DNA of 64,000 nucleotides. It comes from Pinibacter sp031553495. GTDB taxonomy: Bacteria; Bacteroidota; Bacteroidia; Chitinophagales; Chitinophagaceae. Made by a program: the position numbers and the translations under genes. The notes beneath the pieces are model-generated. The model saw nothing but the letters and a program-made list of their open reading frames with translations. It was not told where the DNA came from and made no database searches. Positions within the stretch are counted from its first letter, which is position 1. Every line of letters begins with the position of its first letter. Location: the NCBI GenBank assembly GCA_031553495.1, contig JAVBLN010000007.1:334556-398555 (forward strand), written 5' to 3'. Shown here piece by piece: positions 42,143 through 51,148 of this stretch.

Positions 42143-42823
42143 TTATTGTCCGGCTTGTTGTTTTGCTTCTGCCTGCATTTTTTCGTTGGCGGTGATCACA
42201 AATTCCACGCGGCGGTTTTGTGCACGGCCATCAGCGGTGGCGTTGGGATATTTTGGAACATCCGGTCCGTAACCTTTTGTTACCACGCGAGATGAGTTGA
42301 TACCATGGCCTAGCAAATAATTCGCAACAGCTACCGAACGGTTTACAGACAATGTTTGGTTGTACGCTTTAGTACCGGTACTATCTGTGTGACCTTGTAC
42401 TTCTATATCAGTATCAGGATATGTGTTTAAAATAGTTACAAGTTTGTCAAGGCTCGATTTTGCCTGGTCGGATAAATCGAATTTATTTACCTGGAACAAA
42501 ATAGCGCTATTAAATTCTACCATAATGCCTTCGCCTACTCTTTCCACTTTTGCATCGGGAATGGTAGTTTTAATTTGTTCGGCTTGCTTATCCATATTGC
42601 GTCCGATAATGGCACCACCGGCACCACCAACCACCGCGCCAATGATTGCTCCTAATCCGGCATTTCCTGCTATTTTACCAACCACGGCACCGGCAGCCGC
42701 GCCGCCTGCTGTTCCTATAGCTGCGCCTTTTTGGGTGCGGTTCATGTTATTAACGGTCTCGCATCCTGAAGCGAGTATCATAAAAGCTATGCCTCCAAAT
42801 AATAAGTGCTGTACTTTTTTCAT
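42143..42823 (-). CDS. OmpA-family lipoprotein with glycine zipper
   Basis: Outer-membrane lipoprotein of 226 residues. The lipobox ILASGC places the acylated Cys at about 20. Residues 33-75 are a glycine zipper (AAIGTAGGAAAGAVVG, then AIIGAVVGGAGGAIIG), suggesting membrane association or oligomerisation. The C-terminal OmpA domain (about 105-215) has the peptidoglycan-binding pattern VQGHTDSTGTKAYNQTLSVN followed by RSVAVANYLLGHGI and GRAQNRRVEFVI. It should tether the outer membrane to murein. A strong terminator follows the gene. Confidence 0.9.
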   Translation of the reverse strand: MKKVQHLLFGGIAFMILASGCETVNNMNRTQKGAAIGTAGGAAAGAVVGKIAGNAGLGAIIGAVVGGAGGAIIGRNMDKQAEQIKTTIPDAKVERVGEGIMVEFNSAILFQVNKFDLSDQAKSSLDKLVTILNTYPDTDIEVQGHTDSTGTKAYNQTLSVNRSVAVANYLLGHGINSSRVVTKGYGPDVPKYPNATADGRAQNRRVEFVITANEKMQAEAKQQAGQ

Positions 42824-43074
42824 ATATTTTGGTTTTTTACAAATTTTTACAATTAAAGTTTTATTGATTTAACATTTGTCATCAAAAAATGTTCCTAGAA
42901 GTTTACTGATTACCTGCTAACGAGCGTATTTAAAAGAGTATCAATTACATTCATAGGTTGCATTGACAGGAAGTTTGCAGAAAATAAAGAATATCAAATC
43001 AAAAGAAAACCGTTTTAAAAATGAATTAAGCACGCAAAGTTAGCACAAACTTTTTCACAAATAACCATAAAAAA

Positions 43075-43095
43075 ACCGGGCAAAAATTACCCGGT
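43075..43095 (-). terminator. Terminator of the repeat-containing exported protein gene
   Basis: Short stem ACCGGG / CCCGGT with a 9-nt loop, followed by seven T on the minus strand. Confidence 0.7.
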
Positions 43096-43122
43096 CTGGT
43101 CTATTGATAGCCTAATGGTGAT

Positions 43123-44286
43123 TTACATTTCAGAGGATGATGCGGCTGTTTCAACATTCGTTTTATTGCCATCAAACACTATGAGCTTTTTAGTTTCTTT
43201 GTTAACATTCTTTGCCACTGTTTTTCCTTTTTTTGCAGGCGCTTGTTCTGTATCGGTTACTGTAGCATTTTCCACAGTAGCATTCAATGATGCGCCCGGA
43301 TCAGCATCGTTATAACCGCTGCCAACACGTATGTGCACTTGTTTTGCGCTTTCGTCATACATCACAATGCCTTCATTTATAGTTTTGTCGCCGGCTTTCT
43401 GAGTGGGTATTTTGTAAGTGTTTTCCTGGGTTTTGAGATATGCGTAAAACCGTCCTTCACCTATTCCTTCAATCCATATTTTTCCGGGATTTTGTTCGTC
43501 TAGTGTTATACTAACATTTTCAACAACTGCAGATGGGGCAGATTCTGTAGCGCTATTTGTAGTTGTATTGGGCACCGACTGGTATGTTCCCAAAACGGCA
43601 ACGTAATACTTGCCTGCATTAGGAGCCGGTGCAGATGATTTGAATTCGGTAAGCGGCTCTGTTTGTGGAATTGGAGCTAAAGAGCCGTAAACCCTTGTTT
43701 TTTTGCTAGTGTCAGTTGGCACCGTATCCAAAATCAATACATCAGTTTCCATTAAGAAAGGTCCACCGGCTACATTGAAACTGTTGTCGGTTGAGTCTTT
43801 TTTAGTGGTAGTGTCTTTATCTTTTTTTGGCACCGTATCCAATACTAAGAAATTATCTTCCGCGATAAAAGGCCCTTTAGCTACACTATTGAAGTTGGTA
43901 TAAAGTGTATCTTTTCTAGTAGTGTCCTTTTCTTTTTCGGGAACTGTATCCAATACCAGGAAATCATTTTCTGCTATAAAAGGTCCTTTGGCTACATCAT
44001 TAAAATTGATGTATGTGGTATCTTTTTTAGTAGTGTCTTTTTCTTTTTCGGGAACTGTGTCAAGCGCAAATACTCTTGTATTTATCAGCGCAAGATCTTT
44101 TTTTGTTGTTGTATCCTTTCCGGTTGTGTCTTTTTGTGGAACCGTATCCAGCACAGTGTATGCCGTCGACATTAATGCATATGTTTTTGTAGTGTCTTTC
44201 GGTTCTTTCTTTGTACTGTCGGTTTGACTAAACGCTTGTGCGGATAAAAAAAGTATACCGCCTAATATCAATTTTGGAACTTTCAT
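43123..44286 (-). CDS. Exported protein with Asp/Thr/Lys-rich tandem repeats
   Basis: I do not recognise the family. The 387-residue protein has a signal peptide (1-20, ending AQAFSQ). Residues 46-190 contain five LDTVP boxes at positions 46, 75, 112, 149 and 186. The last three intervals are exactly 37 residues, with units reading like VPEKEKDTTKKDTTYINFND then VAKGPFIAENDFL. Residues 205-330 look like a beta-rich globular part (GKIWIEGIGEGRFYAYLKTQ). The tail is rich in Lys and Ala. The charged repeats suggest a periplasmic or surface linker. Repeat number is likely variable between strains. Confidence 0.65.
   Translation of the reverse strand: MKVPKLILGGILFLSAQAFSQTDSTKKEPKDTTKTYALMSTAYTVLDTVPQKDTTGKDTTTKKDLALINTRVFALDTVPEKEKDTTKKDTTYINFNDVAKGPFIAENDFLVLDTVPEKEKDTTRKDTLYTNFNSVAKGPFIAEDNFLVLDTVPKKDKDTTTKKDSTDNSFNVAGGPFLMETDVLILDTVPTDTSKKTRVYGSLAPIPQTEPLTEFKSSAPAPNAGKYYVAVLGTYQSVPNTTTNSATESAPSAVVENVSITLDEQNPGKIWIEGIGEGRFYAYLKTQENTYKIPTQKAGDKTINEGIVMYDESAKQVHIRVGSGYNDADPGASLNATVENATVTDTEQAPAKKGKTVAKNVNKETKKLIVFDGNKTNVETAASSSEM
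43717..44151 (-). repeat. In-frame tandem repeat, 111-bp unit
   Basis: DNA encoding the LDTVP units. Three intervals of 37 codons plus one of 29. Units around 43860-44070 are the most alike (shared AAAGGCCCTTT and GGAACTGTATCCAATACC-like blocks). Confidence 0.7.
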
Positions 44287-44636
44287 AACTAATGGTATTT
44301 GTATGATTAGAAATTTTTTTTTGCTGAAATAAGTATATAGAAAAACTGTGCCAATTCTGAAAAAATGTGGATAAGTAAGTTTTCGGCCACCGGTTTTTAT
44401 CCTCGGAATTATAATACTGTATTGACTTCTAGCGCTTTGTTATTTTTGTAGAAAGCAAAAAATGCTCTTGAAGATTTTGTTGTAATGGTGGATCGTGTTA
44501 AGAAAATATTAAGGGAACCGGGTAACCGCAAGGGTTTGGATTCATGTTATATTTATTCATGCTAACTGTAATGGATAAATGGTTTTTGCTTTCCTAAGAT
44601 TATAATAGCTGGTGTGGAATAAAAGCGCTTAATGAT

Positions 44637-44753
44637 TTTTATGTGGATATCAGCGGTAGTACTACTATTAAGCATCGTTGTGTCACTCACTTGTGCTGTA
44701 GTAATGCTATTCAGCAGGTGGAAGCACTTTGCACAAATCTATGCCGCGTATAG
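44637..44753 (+). repeat. Dispersed intergenic repeat, copy 19 (GTG type, right flank kept)
   Basis: Plus-orientation copy: TTTTATGTGGATATCAGCGG, TAGTACTACTATTAAGC, GTGTCAC, GTAGTAATGCTATTC. The outer right flank AAGCACTTTGCACAAATC then TATGCCGCGTATAG, complemented, reads like the copy 10 terminal repeat. Paired with copy 20. Confidence 0.85.
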
Positions 44754-44774
44754 GAAATGATATTAATTTAAGCG

Positions 44775-44851
44775 CCGAATAAAGAACCAAGCGTACAAGA
44801 GTGCGACGCAAGTAAAGCTTAATAGTAGTACCTATGCCCGGCTCAAAAAAA
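44775..44851 (-). repeat. Dispersed intergenic repeat, copy 20 (GCG type)
   Basis: Minus-orientation copy: CCGAATAAAGAACCAAGCG, TACAAGAGTGCGACGCAAG, TAAAGCTTAATAGTAGTAC, CTATGCCCGGCTC and eight A. Its GCTTAATAGTAGTAC is the exact complement of a 15-bp stretch in copy 19. Confidence 0.8.
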
Positions 44852-44934
44852 ATGTTAAGCGCATATGGTAGTTTGCCTCTTTTTCGGTATCATCGCTTTG
44901 TCTTACATTTACTATTCTCATAAGAAAATTAAGT

Positions 44935-47805
44935 ATGTTAAATAAGAAAAACGGCACTGTAAGTGAAGGTGAAACAATAGATGTGTTTGGTGCTAAAGAA
45001 CACAATTTGAAGAATATTGATATTTCAATTCCGAAGAATAAACTGGTAGTGTTTACCGGTGTAAGTGGAAGCGGAAAATCGTCGCTGGCGTTTGATACCA
45101 TATATAATGAAGGCCAGCGCCGGTATATGGAAAGCTTTAGTGCATATGCACGACAATTCATTGGAAATATGGAGCGGCCTGAGGTTGATAAGATCACCGG
45201 ACTTTCGCCGGTTATTTCCATAGAGCAAAAAACAACAAACAAAAATCCGAGATCAACTGTAGGAACTATAACCGAAGTGTATGATTTTTTGCGATTGCTG
45301 TATGCCAGAATTGGTGAGGCTTACAGCTATAACACTGGAAAAAAAATGACCAAGTTTAGTGAGGAGGAAATTGTTGAAAATATTTTTAAAAAATTTTCGC
45401 AGCAGAAAATAAATATTTTGGCGCCGGTAGTGCGTGGCCGTAAAGGACATTATAGAGAGTTGTTTGAAGACCTTCGCAAAAAGGGATTTTTAAAAGTGCG
45501 CATTGATGGAGAGATAAAAGATCTGGCTCCGAAAATGCAGGTTGATCGCTATAAAATTCATGATATTGAATTGGTGATCGACCGCCTGAAAGTGGAAAAT
45601 GAATTTCGATTGCGAATAAGCCAAAGCATACAACAGGCGCTTAATACAGGTAAAGGCCTTATGTTCATTGAGGCTGCTGATATTACCAAAAATAATTCTG
45701 CTAAGGAAACAGCATACTCCAGGCAACTGATGTGTGAAGACACAGGTATTAGTTATGAAGAACCCTCTCCAAATTCTTTTTCATTTAATTCGCCATATGG
45801 CGCGTGTCCTGTGTGCAAGGGGCTTGGATCGGTGTACCAGGCGAGTTTGGAAAAAATAATTCCGGATAATTCAAAAAGCGTTACAGAAGGAGCCATTGCA
45901 CCTCTTGGTGAAGAAAGAGAGGCTTATGTATTTAAGCAAGTGAAGCAGGTTGCAAAAAGGTATAAGATTGATTTGAAAAAACCTGTCAAGGATTTGCCGC
46001 AAAGCGCTCTTAATATTTTGCTTTACGGAAACGAGGAAGGGACCGATGATATGATTCTGGATTTTGAAAGTGAAACTTCTCAAAACATTTATAGCGAAGA
46101 GTTTGAAGGAATTATACCTCAGCTTAAAAGATGGTTTGCTGCAAGTAGTTCGGATATGATTCGCGATTGGGCTGAAAAGTTTATGGATTTGAAAACCTGC
46201 TCTTCGTGCGATGGCGCGAGATTGCGAAAAGAAAGTCTTTGGTTTAGAGTTGACAACAAAAATATCAGCGAATTAAGCGAGCTTAATTTGGATAAGTTGA
46301 TGAAGTGGTTTGTTAATATTGAGAAGCGGCTTTCTTCAAAACAAAACATTATTGCAAAAGATATTTTAAAGGAAATTCGCGAACGCCTGCAATTCCTACT
46401 TGATGTGGGCTTAACATACCTGACATTAAACAGATCTTCTAAAAGCCTTAGTGGCGGAGAATCGCAACGGATACGACTAGCCACTCAAATCGGTTCTCAA
46501 CTTCAAGGTATTACTTATATACTTGATGAACCTAGTATTGGTTTGCATCAGCGGGATAATCACCGCCTGATTGATGCTTTGAAGAACCTGCGCGATATAG
46601 GAAATACAATTTTGGTGGTGGAGCATGATAAGGATATCATGTTGTCTTCAGATTACCTGGTAGATATTGGTCCGAAGGCCGGAAAGTACGGCGGCAGTAT
46701 AGTAGCCAAGGGTACTCCTGCTGAAGTATTGAAAAGTAAAAGTGAAACATCGCAATATCTTAATGGCAAAAAAAATATTCCCATACCAAAACAGCGAAGA
46801 CAAGGAAATGGAAAAGCATTGGTATTAAAAGGAGCAAGAGGGAATAATTTAAGAAATGTAAATATCAGTTTGCCATTAGGAAAACTGATATTGGTAACAG
46901 GTGTAAGCGGTGGCGGAAAATCTACATTGATAAACGAAACACTATACCCAATACTTTCAAAGTATTGCTACAATTCAAAAATGTTTCCGTTGGAATATGA
47001 TTCAATTGAGGGATTGGAACATATTGATAAAGTAATTGAAATAGATCAGTCGCCAATAGGACGCACCCCCCGAAGCAATCCTGCTACATATTGTGGCTTT
47101 TTTACAGAAATAAGAACACTGTTCGCGGCGGTGCCTGAAGCAAAAATAAGAGGTTATAATGCAGGCCGTTTTTCATTTAATGTGAAAGGCGGACGTTGCG
47201 ATATGTGTGAAGGCGGAGGTATGCGGGTAATAGAAATGAACTTTTTGCCGGATGTGTATGTGCATTGCGAAAAATGCAATGGTAAAAGATATAACAGGGA
47301 AACTCTTGAAATACGCTACAAAGGGAAATCGATAAGCGATGTGCTTGATATGACTGTGGATGAGGCGGTAGCATTTTTTCAGAATGTGCCTTACCTGTAT
47401 CGTAAAATAAAAGTGCTGCAGGAAGTGGGGCTGGGTTATGTAACTCTTGGCCAGAGCGCTGTAACACTTAGCGGCGGCGAGGCTCAACGTGTGAAACTTG
47501 CTACGGAACTTTCAAAAAAAGATACCGGAAAAACATTTTACATATTGGATGAACCTACCACAGGACTTCATTTTCAGGATATTCAACATTTGCTGGATGT
47601 ATTGAACAAACTTGTTGACAGAGGAAATACTGTACTAATTATTGAACATAATCTTGACGTGATAAAAGTTGCCGATCACATTATTGATCTCGGTCCGGAA
47701 GGTGGTGACGGAGGAGGAAAAATTTTGTTTGAAGGATTGCCTGAAGATCTGATCAAAATAAAAGAAAGTTATACCGGCCAATTTCTGAAAGGAGAGCTTG
47801 AATAA
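44935..47805 (+). CDS. uvrA: Excinuclease ABC subunit A
   Basis: Damage-recognition ATPase of nucleotide excision repair, working with UvrB. The 956 residues contain two ABC modules. Module 1 has Walker A GVSGSGKSSLAFD and signature LSGGESQRIRLA with Walker B TYILDEPSIGLHQRD. Module 2 has GVSGGGKSTLINE, LSGGEAQRVKLA and FYILDEPTTGLHFQD. Zinc modules are CPVCKGLGSVY...CSSCDGARL and CDMCEGGGMRV...CEKCNGKRY. All landmark motifs are intact. It is monocistronic. Confidence 0.97.
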   Translation: MLNKKNGTVSEGETIDVFGAKEHNLKNIDISIPKNKLVVFTGVSGSGKSSLAFDTIYNEGQRRYMESFSAYARQFIGNMERPEVDKITGLSPVISIEQKTTNKNPRSTVGTITEVYDFLRLLYARIGEAYSYNTGKKMTKFSEEEIVENIFKKFSQQKINILAPVVRGRKGHYRELFEDLRKKGFLKVRIDGEIKDLAPKMQVDRYKIHDIELVIDRLKVENEFRLRISQSIQQALNTGKGLMFIEAADITKNNSAKETAYSRQLMCEDTGISYEEPSPNSFSFNSPYGACPVCKGLGSVYQASLEKIIPDNSKSVTEGAIAPLGEEREAYVFKQVKQVAKRYKIDLKKPVKDLPQSALNILLYGNEEGTDDMILDFESETSQNIYSEEFEGIIPQLKRWFAASSSDMIRDWAEKFMDLKTCSSCDGARLRKESLWFRVDNKNISELSELNLDKLMKWFVNIEKRLSSKQNIIAKDILKEIRERLQFLLDVGLTYLTLNRSSKSLSGGESQRIRLATQIGSQLQGITYILDEPSIGLHQRDNHRLIDALKNLRDIGNTILVVEHDKDIMLSSDYLVDIGPKAGKYGGSIVAKGTPAEVLKSKSETSQYLNGKKNIPIPKQRRQGNGKALVLKGARGNNLRNVNISLPLGKLILVTGVSGGGKSTLINETLYPILSKYCYNSKMFPLEYDSIEGLEHIDKVIEIDQSPIGRTPRSNPATYCGFFTEIRTLFAAVPEAKIRGYNAGRFSFNVKGGRCDMCEGGGMRVIEMNFLPDVYVHCEKCNGKRYNRETLEIRYKGKSISDVLDMTVDEAVAFFQNVPYLYRKIKVLQEVGLGYVTLGQSAVTLSGGEAQRVKLATELSKKDTGKTFYILDEPTTGLHFQDIQHLLDVLNKLVDRGNTVLIIEHNLDVIKVADHIIDLGPEGGDGGGKILFEGLPEDLIKIKESYTGQFLKGELE

Positions 47806-48193
47806 TTTGATTGGGCAGTTGTAGTGCAACTGATGCATGATTGTTTATTTGAGGTGTATTTTGTCACTTGGTATTAATTTTTGTAAAAATTAAGCTGGCA
47901 TTATTATTGTAATTATTACAAAATGAGTGTTTTTTTTACAAGCCTTCTTTGTGAAAAAATCCACTTGCAGGGAAAATGTGATAAATTATTGGAGTAAGGC
48001 GAGTGTTGAGAATAAGTAGAGACACGGCATTTCAAAAAAAAGAGTGATTTTGTTAGGATAATAGTTGTTTTTTTGGTTAACTTTAAAAACAAGGCACATA
48101 TGGTTGATCAAACAACCATTGTAATTTGAAATCCGTTTCCAAATGGAAATGCTGTAATTTAAATATCCGTTAATTCTTTGTCAACTGTTTGTT

Positions 48194-48337
48194 ATGTATT
48201 TACAATTGATCAATCATCTTTTTTGCATCATCTTCGTTTGCGGATGGTATGTTGCAATTCGTGGTTTGTATAATAAAACCAGGGGTGAAAAACCTACCAT
48301 GTTCAATAGCGCATCATTGCAGGATGTAAGCAAATAG
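48194..48337 (+). CDS. Possible 47-residue membrane peptide
   Basis: A short open frame in the otherwise empty 1-kb gap after uvrA. The translation starts MYLQLINHLFCIIFVCGWYV and ends in a basic, then polar tail (LYNKTRGEKPTMFNSAS), i.e. one predicted membrane helix with a positive cytoplasmic side. No homologue is recognised and the upstream bases give no convincing ribosome site. The rest of 47806-48836 shows no gene, terminator or dispersed repeat. A CTGGCATTATTATTGTAA stretch at about 47895 vaguely resembles a sigma-54 promoter. Confidence 0.3.
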   Translation: MYLQLINHLFCIIFVCGWYVAIRGLYNKTRGEKPTMFNSASLQDVSK

Positions 48338-48836
48338 ACGATTTCATTTATTGAACACTTCATATTTTTAGCAGCACAAAAAATTTCTTTTCATTAAGAA
48401 AGCGGCTGTTCGGAAATGCTGTCGAAATAATAAGCTAGCACACCAATTCTTTCAAGCCACATTATATTCCACCACTTTTGAAGAAGAATAAAACGGAAAA
48501 AATACTTCCATAAAAAAGTTGGAAAATGCTTTTCATACATTTTGTTTTTTTGTAGCAGGCTCAAATAATTCTACTCTTTTAATTTTCACTCGTAATAACA
48601 TCAGCTCATCATACGCTTTATTTTTCTGTTCGTTTTATCCTTAATAAATTCAAATTCTTTGTTCCAAAAAATGGTTTTACTAAAGAGTATTTTAAATGTA
48701 TGCCTTTCTGTTTGAATCGAAAACCTGAAAAGTCATTGTAGAATTTGTTCCTCAAAACTGCACGCAAATGAGTTTATTTAATGGCCGGTGAATGGTATAA
48801 TTATTTAATTGTACAATGCCTAAAATCAGAAATACT

Positions 48837-49304
48837 ATGTTACACAACGAAACTATTGAGGTACTAAATGACCTTATCAAAATCAATAATGACCGCGTAG
48901 CAGGATATCAAAACGCGATAGATAACACTACGGGTATTGATGTTGATTTAAAAGCCATTTTCAGAAATATGGCGAATGAAAGTTTAAAATATAGTAATCA
49001 GCTTAAAGAAGAGGTGAATAGATTGGGAGGCGAGCCAGCCACAGGTACCACATTGAGCGGTAAAATTTACCGTGCATGGGATGATGTGAAGGCGGGTTTT
49101 TCAGGTAATGACAGGCAATCGGTTCTTAACTCGTGCGAGTTTGGCGAAGATGCTGCGCAAAAAGCATATAAGGAAGTTTTGTCGGCAAATACTGAATTTC
49201 CCTCTGAAATACGGCAGATAATTTTAGATCAGCAAATTGCACTAAAAAAATCTCATGATTTGATTAAGAGTTATCGGGATGCGAATAAAGCGGTTGGCGC
49301 ATAG
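48837..49304 (+). CDS. PA2169-family (DUF2383) four-helix-bundle protein
   Basis: Ferritin-like helical protein of 155 residues. Recognisable are IEVLNDLIKINNDRVAGYQN at the N-terminus, a central FRNMANESLKYSNQLKEEVN, GGEPATGTTLSGKIYRAW and ECEFGEDAA-like NSCEFGEDAAQKAYKEVL. The domain is DUF2383, widespread in stress-induced loci. The start at 48837 is chosen because the seven preceding in-frame residues are not conserved-looking. The biochemical role is unknown. A strong terminator follows. Confidence 0.85.
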   Translation: MLHNETIEVLNDLIKINNDRVAGYQNAIDNTTGIDVDLKAIFRNMANESLKYSNQLKEEVNRLGGEPATGTTLSGKIYRAWDDVKAGFSGNDRQSVLNSCEFGEDAAQKAYKEVLSANTEFPSEIRQIILDQQIALKKSHDLIKSYRDANKAVGA

Positions 49305-49334
49305 GGTTTATACAGCATGAAGCTGTAAAATGTA

Positions 49335-49366
49335 GGCCGGATGCTGCGTGTATCCGGCCATTTTTT
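49335..49366 (+). terminator. Terminator of the DUF2383 gene
   Basis: Stem GGCCGGAT / ATCCGGCC with a 9-nt loop, then ATTTTTTA. The T-run passes straight into repeat copy 21. Confidence 0.88.
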
Positions 49367-49435
49367 ATGGAACCGGCAGTAGATCCCTGATTGAGCTTTA
49401 CTTGCGTCGCACTCTTGTACATTTGTAATTCTATT
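49361..49435 (+). repeat. Dispersed intergenic repeat, copy 21 (GCG type)
   Basis: Plus-orientation divergent copy: TTTTTTATGGAACCGGCAG, TAGATCCCTGATTGAGC, TTTACTTGCGTCGC, ACTCTTGTAC, TTTGTAATTCTATTGGG. It begins inside the T-tract of the DUF2383 terminator. Confidence 0.75.
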
Positions 49436-49549
49436 GGGATAAGTCAAAATTTATCAGTCAAAACTCAAAATGGAGGCATTCCGAATTTTGCTAAAACTTT
49501 TTTGCTTATAGATTTTGTTTATATGTTTCGGAATTTCATTTATCAAAAG

Positions 49550-49587
49550 TTTTCATACTTTTTTGTTCCAACAAAAAAGTATGAAAA
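49550..49587. repeat. Perfect 18-bp palindrome
   Basis: TTTTCATACTTTTTTGTT, two bases CC, then its exact complement. No gene in this 385-bp gap. The long A- and T-runs within the stem make it unlike a standard terminator. Confidence 0.8.
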
Positions 49588-49620
49588 AAATTACTTAAGC
49601 TTTGTATGAAGTTTACAAAA

Positions 49621-49652
49621 ATGAAGCATTCTTCAGACAAAGAATGCTTCAT
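49621..49652 (-). terminator. Terminator of the lmo0937-like gene
   Basis: 13-bp stem ATGAAGCATTCTT / AAGAATGCTTCAT with a 6-nt loop, followed on the minus strand by TTTTTGT. It lies 39 bp after the stop codon. Confidence 0.8.
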
Positions 49653-49691
49653 GGAAAAAATGGTCTGTGATGTATATTGAGTGTGAAATTT

Positions 49692-49838
49692 TTATGCCCG
49701 CCGTATAACGCCTAACAATAAAGCGATTATAGCCAATACCAATAATACGTGAATTAACCCGGTGGCACTGTATGCAAATACACCTAGTATCCAGCCAATT
49801 ATTAATACGATTGCGACAATATAAAGTATGCTCCTCAT
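49692..49838 (-). CDS. lmo0937-family small membrane protein
   Basis: A 48-residue protein of two hydrophobic helices: MRSILYIVAIVLIIGWILGV and HVLLVLAIIALLLGVIRRA, joined by FAYSATGLI. This is the lmo0937 family pattern, common next to stress genes. The start at 49838 is used because the longer in-frame form adds a non-hydrophobic leader. The function is not established. The two basic residues at the end suggest both termini in the cytoplasm. Confidence 0.82.
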   Translation of the reverse strand: MRSILYIVAIVLIIGWILGVFAYSATGLIHVLLVLAIIALLLGVIRRA

Positions 49839-49997
49839 ATAAAATTGTTTTATGGTTTGGAAATGTTTTTCGAAGAGTAGTATTAAAAATGTGCGCCAAT
49901 AAAAAAACAATTATGGAGTGGAATTAATTCCTCAAAATGATGAAAGATTTTATGTAAAGGTTACATTTTCTTAAATTACGCTAAAAGGCATGCAATT

Positions 49998-50951
49998 ATG
50001 AAGCATTTATTCAAAAAGTACATGTTGTATATAAAAAGCTTTATAGCCATGTTGAATTCTGCCGCAGAAAATTTTGGCACTGATAATGCTATTAAACTAA
50101 GTGCCTCATTATCTTATTACACGGTGTTTTCCATAGGGCCCATGTTGATGATCATTATATCTCTTGCAGGGCTTTTCCTTGGTGAAGATGCGGTGAAAGG
50201 GCAAATATATGCACAGATAAAAACACTTGTAGGTTCGTCGGCTGCATTGCAAATACAAGATATAATTATGAATATTGAAAAGTCGCAGTTTACATCCACG
50301 GGGGTTGTAATCGGTGCGGTATTGCTTGTGCTGGGCGCTACGGGCATTTTTACTGAAATTCAGGATTCTATTAATTACATTTGGTCTATAAGGGCCAAGC
50401 CGAAAAAAGGCTGGTTGAAATATCTTACTAACAGGCTTGTGTCCTTTTCACTGGTTGTAGGATTGGGATTTTTGTTGATGGTGTCATTATTAATAGATGC
50501 ATTGATCAATTTATTTAGCGATTACCTCACACAGTTTTTTTCTGATAATACCTACTATATAGCCGGATCTATCAACTCGCTTTTAACGTTTGCAATTATT
50601 ACAGGTTTGTTTTGCATCATCTTTAAAGTTTTGCCGGATGCGAAAATAGCCTGGAAGGATGCCTTGATTGGCGCGAGCTTTACAAGTGTTTTGTTTATTA
50701 TCGGAAAATTTTTGATAGGATTTTATATGTCTCATTCTAAAGTTGGACTTACTTATGGTGCGGCAGCTTCATTAATTATTTTGCTTACATGGATTTATTA
50801 TTCATCCATTATTCTTTATTACGGAGCCGAGTTTACAAAGGTGTATGCATTGACAAAAGGCAAGGGTATTGAGCCGTACGAAACTGCTGTATTTATTGTG
50901 AAAACAGAAGTGAGAGAATTAAAAAGCGAGAATAGTGTTGGAAAAAAATAA
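49998..50951 (+). CDS. YihY/BrkB-family inner-membrane protein
   Basis: Integral membrane protein of 317 residues with six hydrophobic helices. Family features are DNAIKLSASLSYYTVFSIGP near the N-terminus, GAVLLVLGATGIFTEIQDSI, NYIWSIRAKPKKGWLKYL, LPDAKIAWKDALIGASFTSV and WIYYSSIILYYGAEFTKVYA at the C-terminus. Formerly called ribonuclease BN, the family is now regarded as a membrane protein of uncertain role. It is a single gene in the stress-type region. Confidence 0.9.
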   Translation: MKHLFKKYMLYIKSFIAMLNSAAENFGTDNAIKLSASLSYYTVFSIGPMLMIIISLAGLFLGEDAVKGQIYAQIKTLVGSSAALQIQDIIMNIEKSQFTSTGVVIGAVLLVLGATGIFTEIQDSINYIWSIRAKPKKGWLKYLTNRLVSFSLVVGLGFLLMVSLLIDALINLFSDYLTQFFSDNTYYIAGSINSLLTFAIITGLFCIIFKVLPDAKIAWKDALIGASFTSVLFIIGKFLIGFYMSHSKVGLTYGAAASLIILLTWIYYSSIILYYGAEFTKVYALTKGKGIEPYETAVFIVKTEVRELKSENSVGKK

Positions 50952-51031
50952 CGTACCATAACTGAATTGATGCGGTTTTTTTATGCTGTTAATGTTAGTT
51001 GCATAAGTTAGATTATAAAACCAAATGTTGC

Positions 51032-51107
51032 CATGAAATACTATAGATGAACGAAATGCGACGCAACGATGACGCTATGAAATACCGCCGCCGGTATCAA
51101 AAAATAT
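51032..51107 (-). repeat. Dispersed intergenic repeat, copy 22 (GCG type)
   Basis: Minus-orientation divergent copy: GAAATACTATAGATGAACG, AAATGCGACGCAACGATGAC, GCTATGAAATACCGCCGCC, GGTATCAAAAAA. Closest to copy 3 in reverse. It lies upstream of the amylase gene. Confidence 0.72.
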
Positions 51108-51148
51108 TAATTAAAAACGCTTACTAAAAATTATAAAATTGGAACAAA

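Noticed and set aside
42423..42872. 149-residue plus-strand frame rich in Ala and Pro
   Set aside because: It is the mirror of the glycine zipper of the OmpA-family gene. No independent support.
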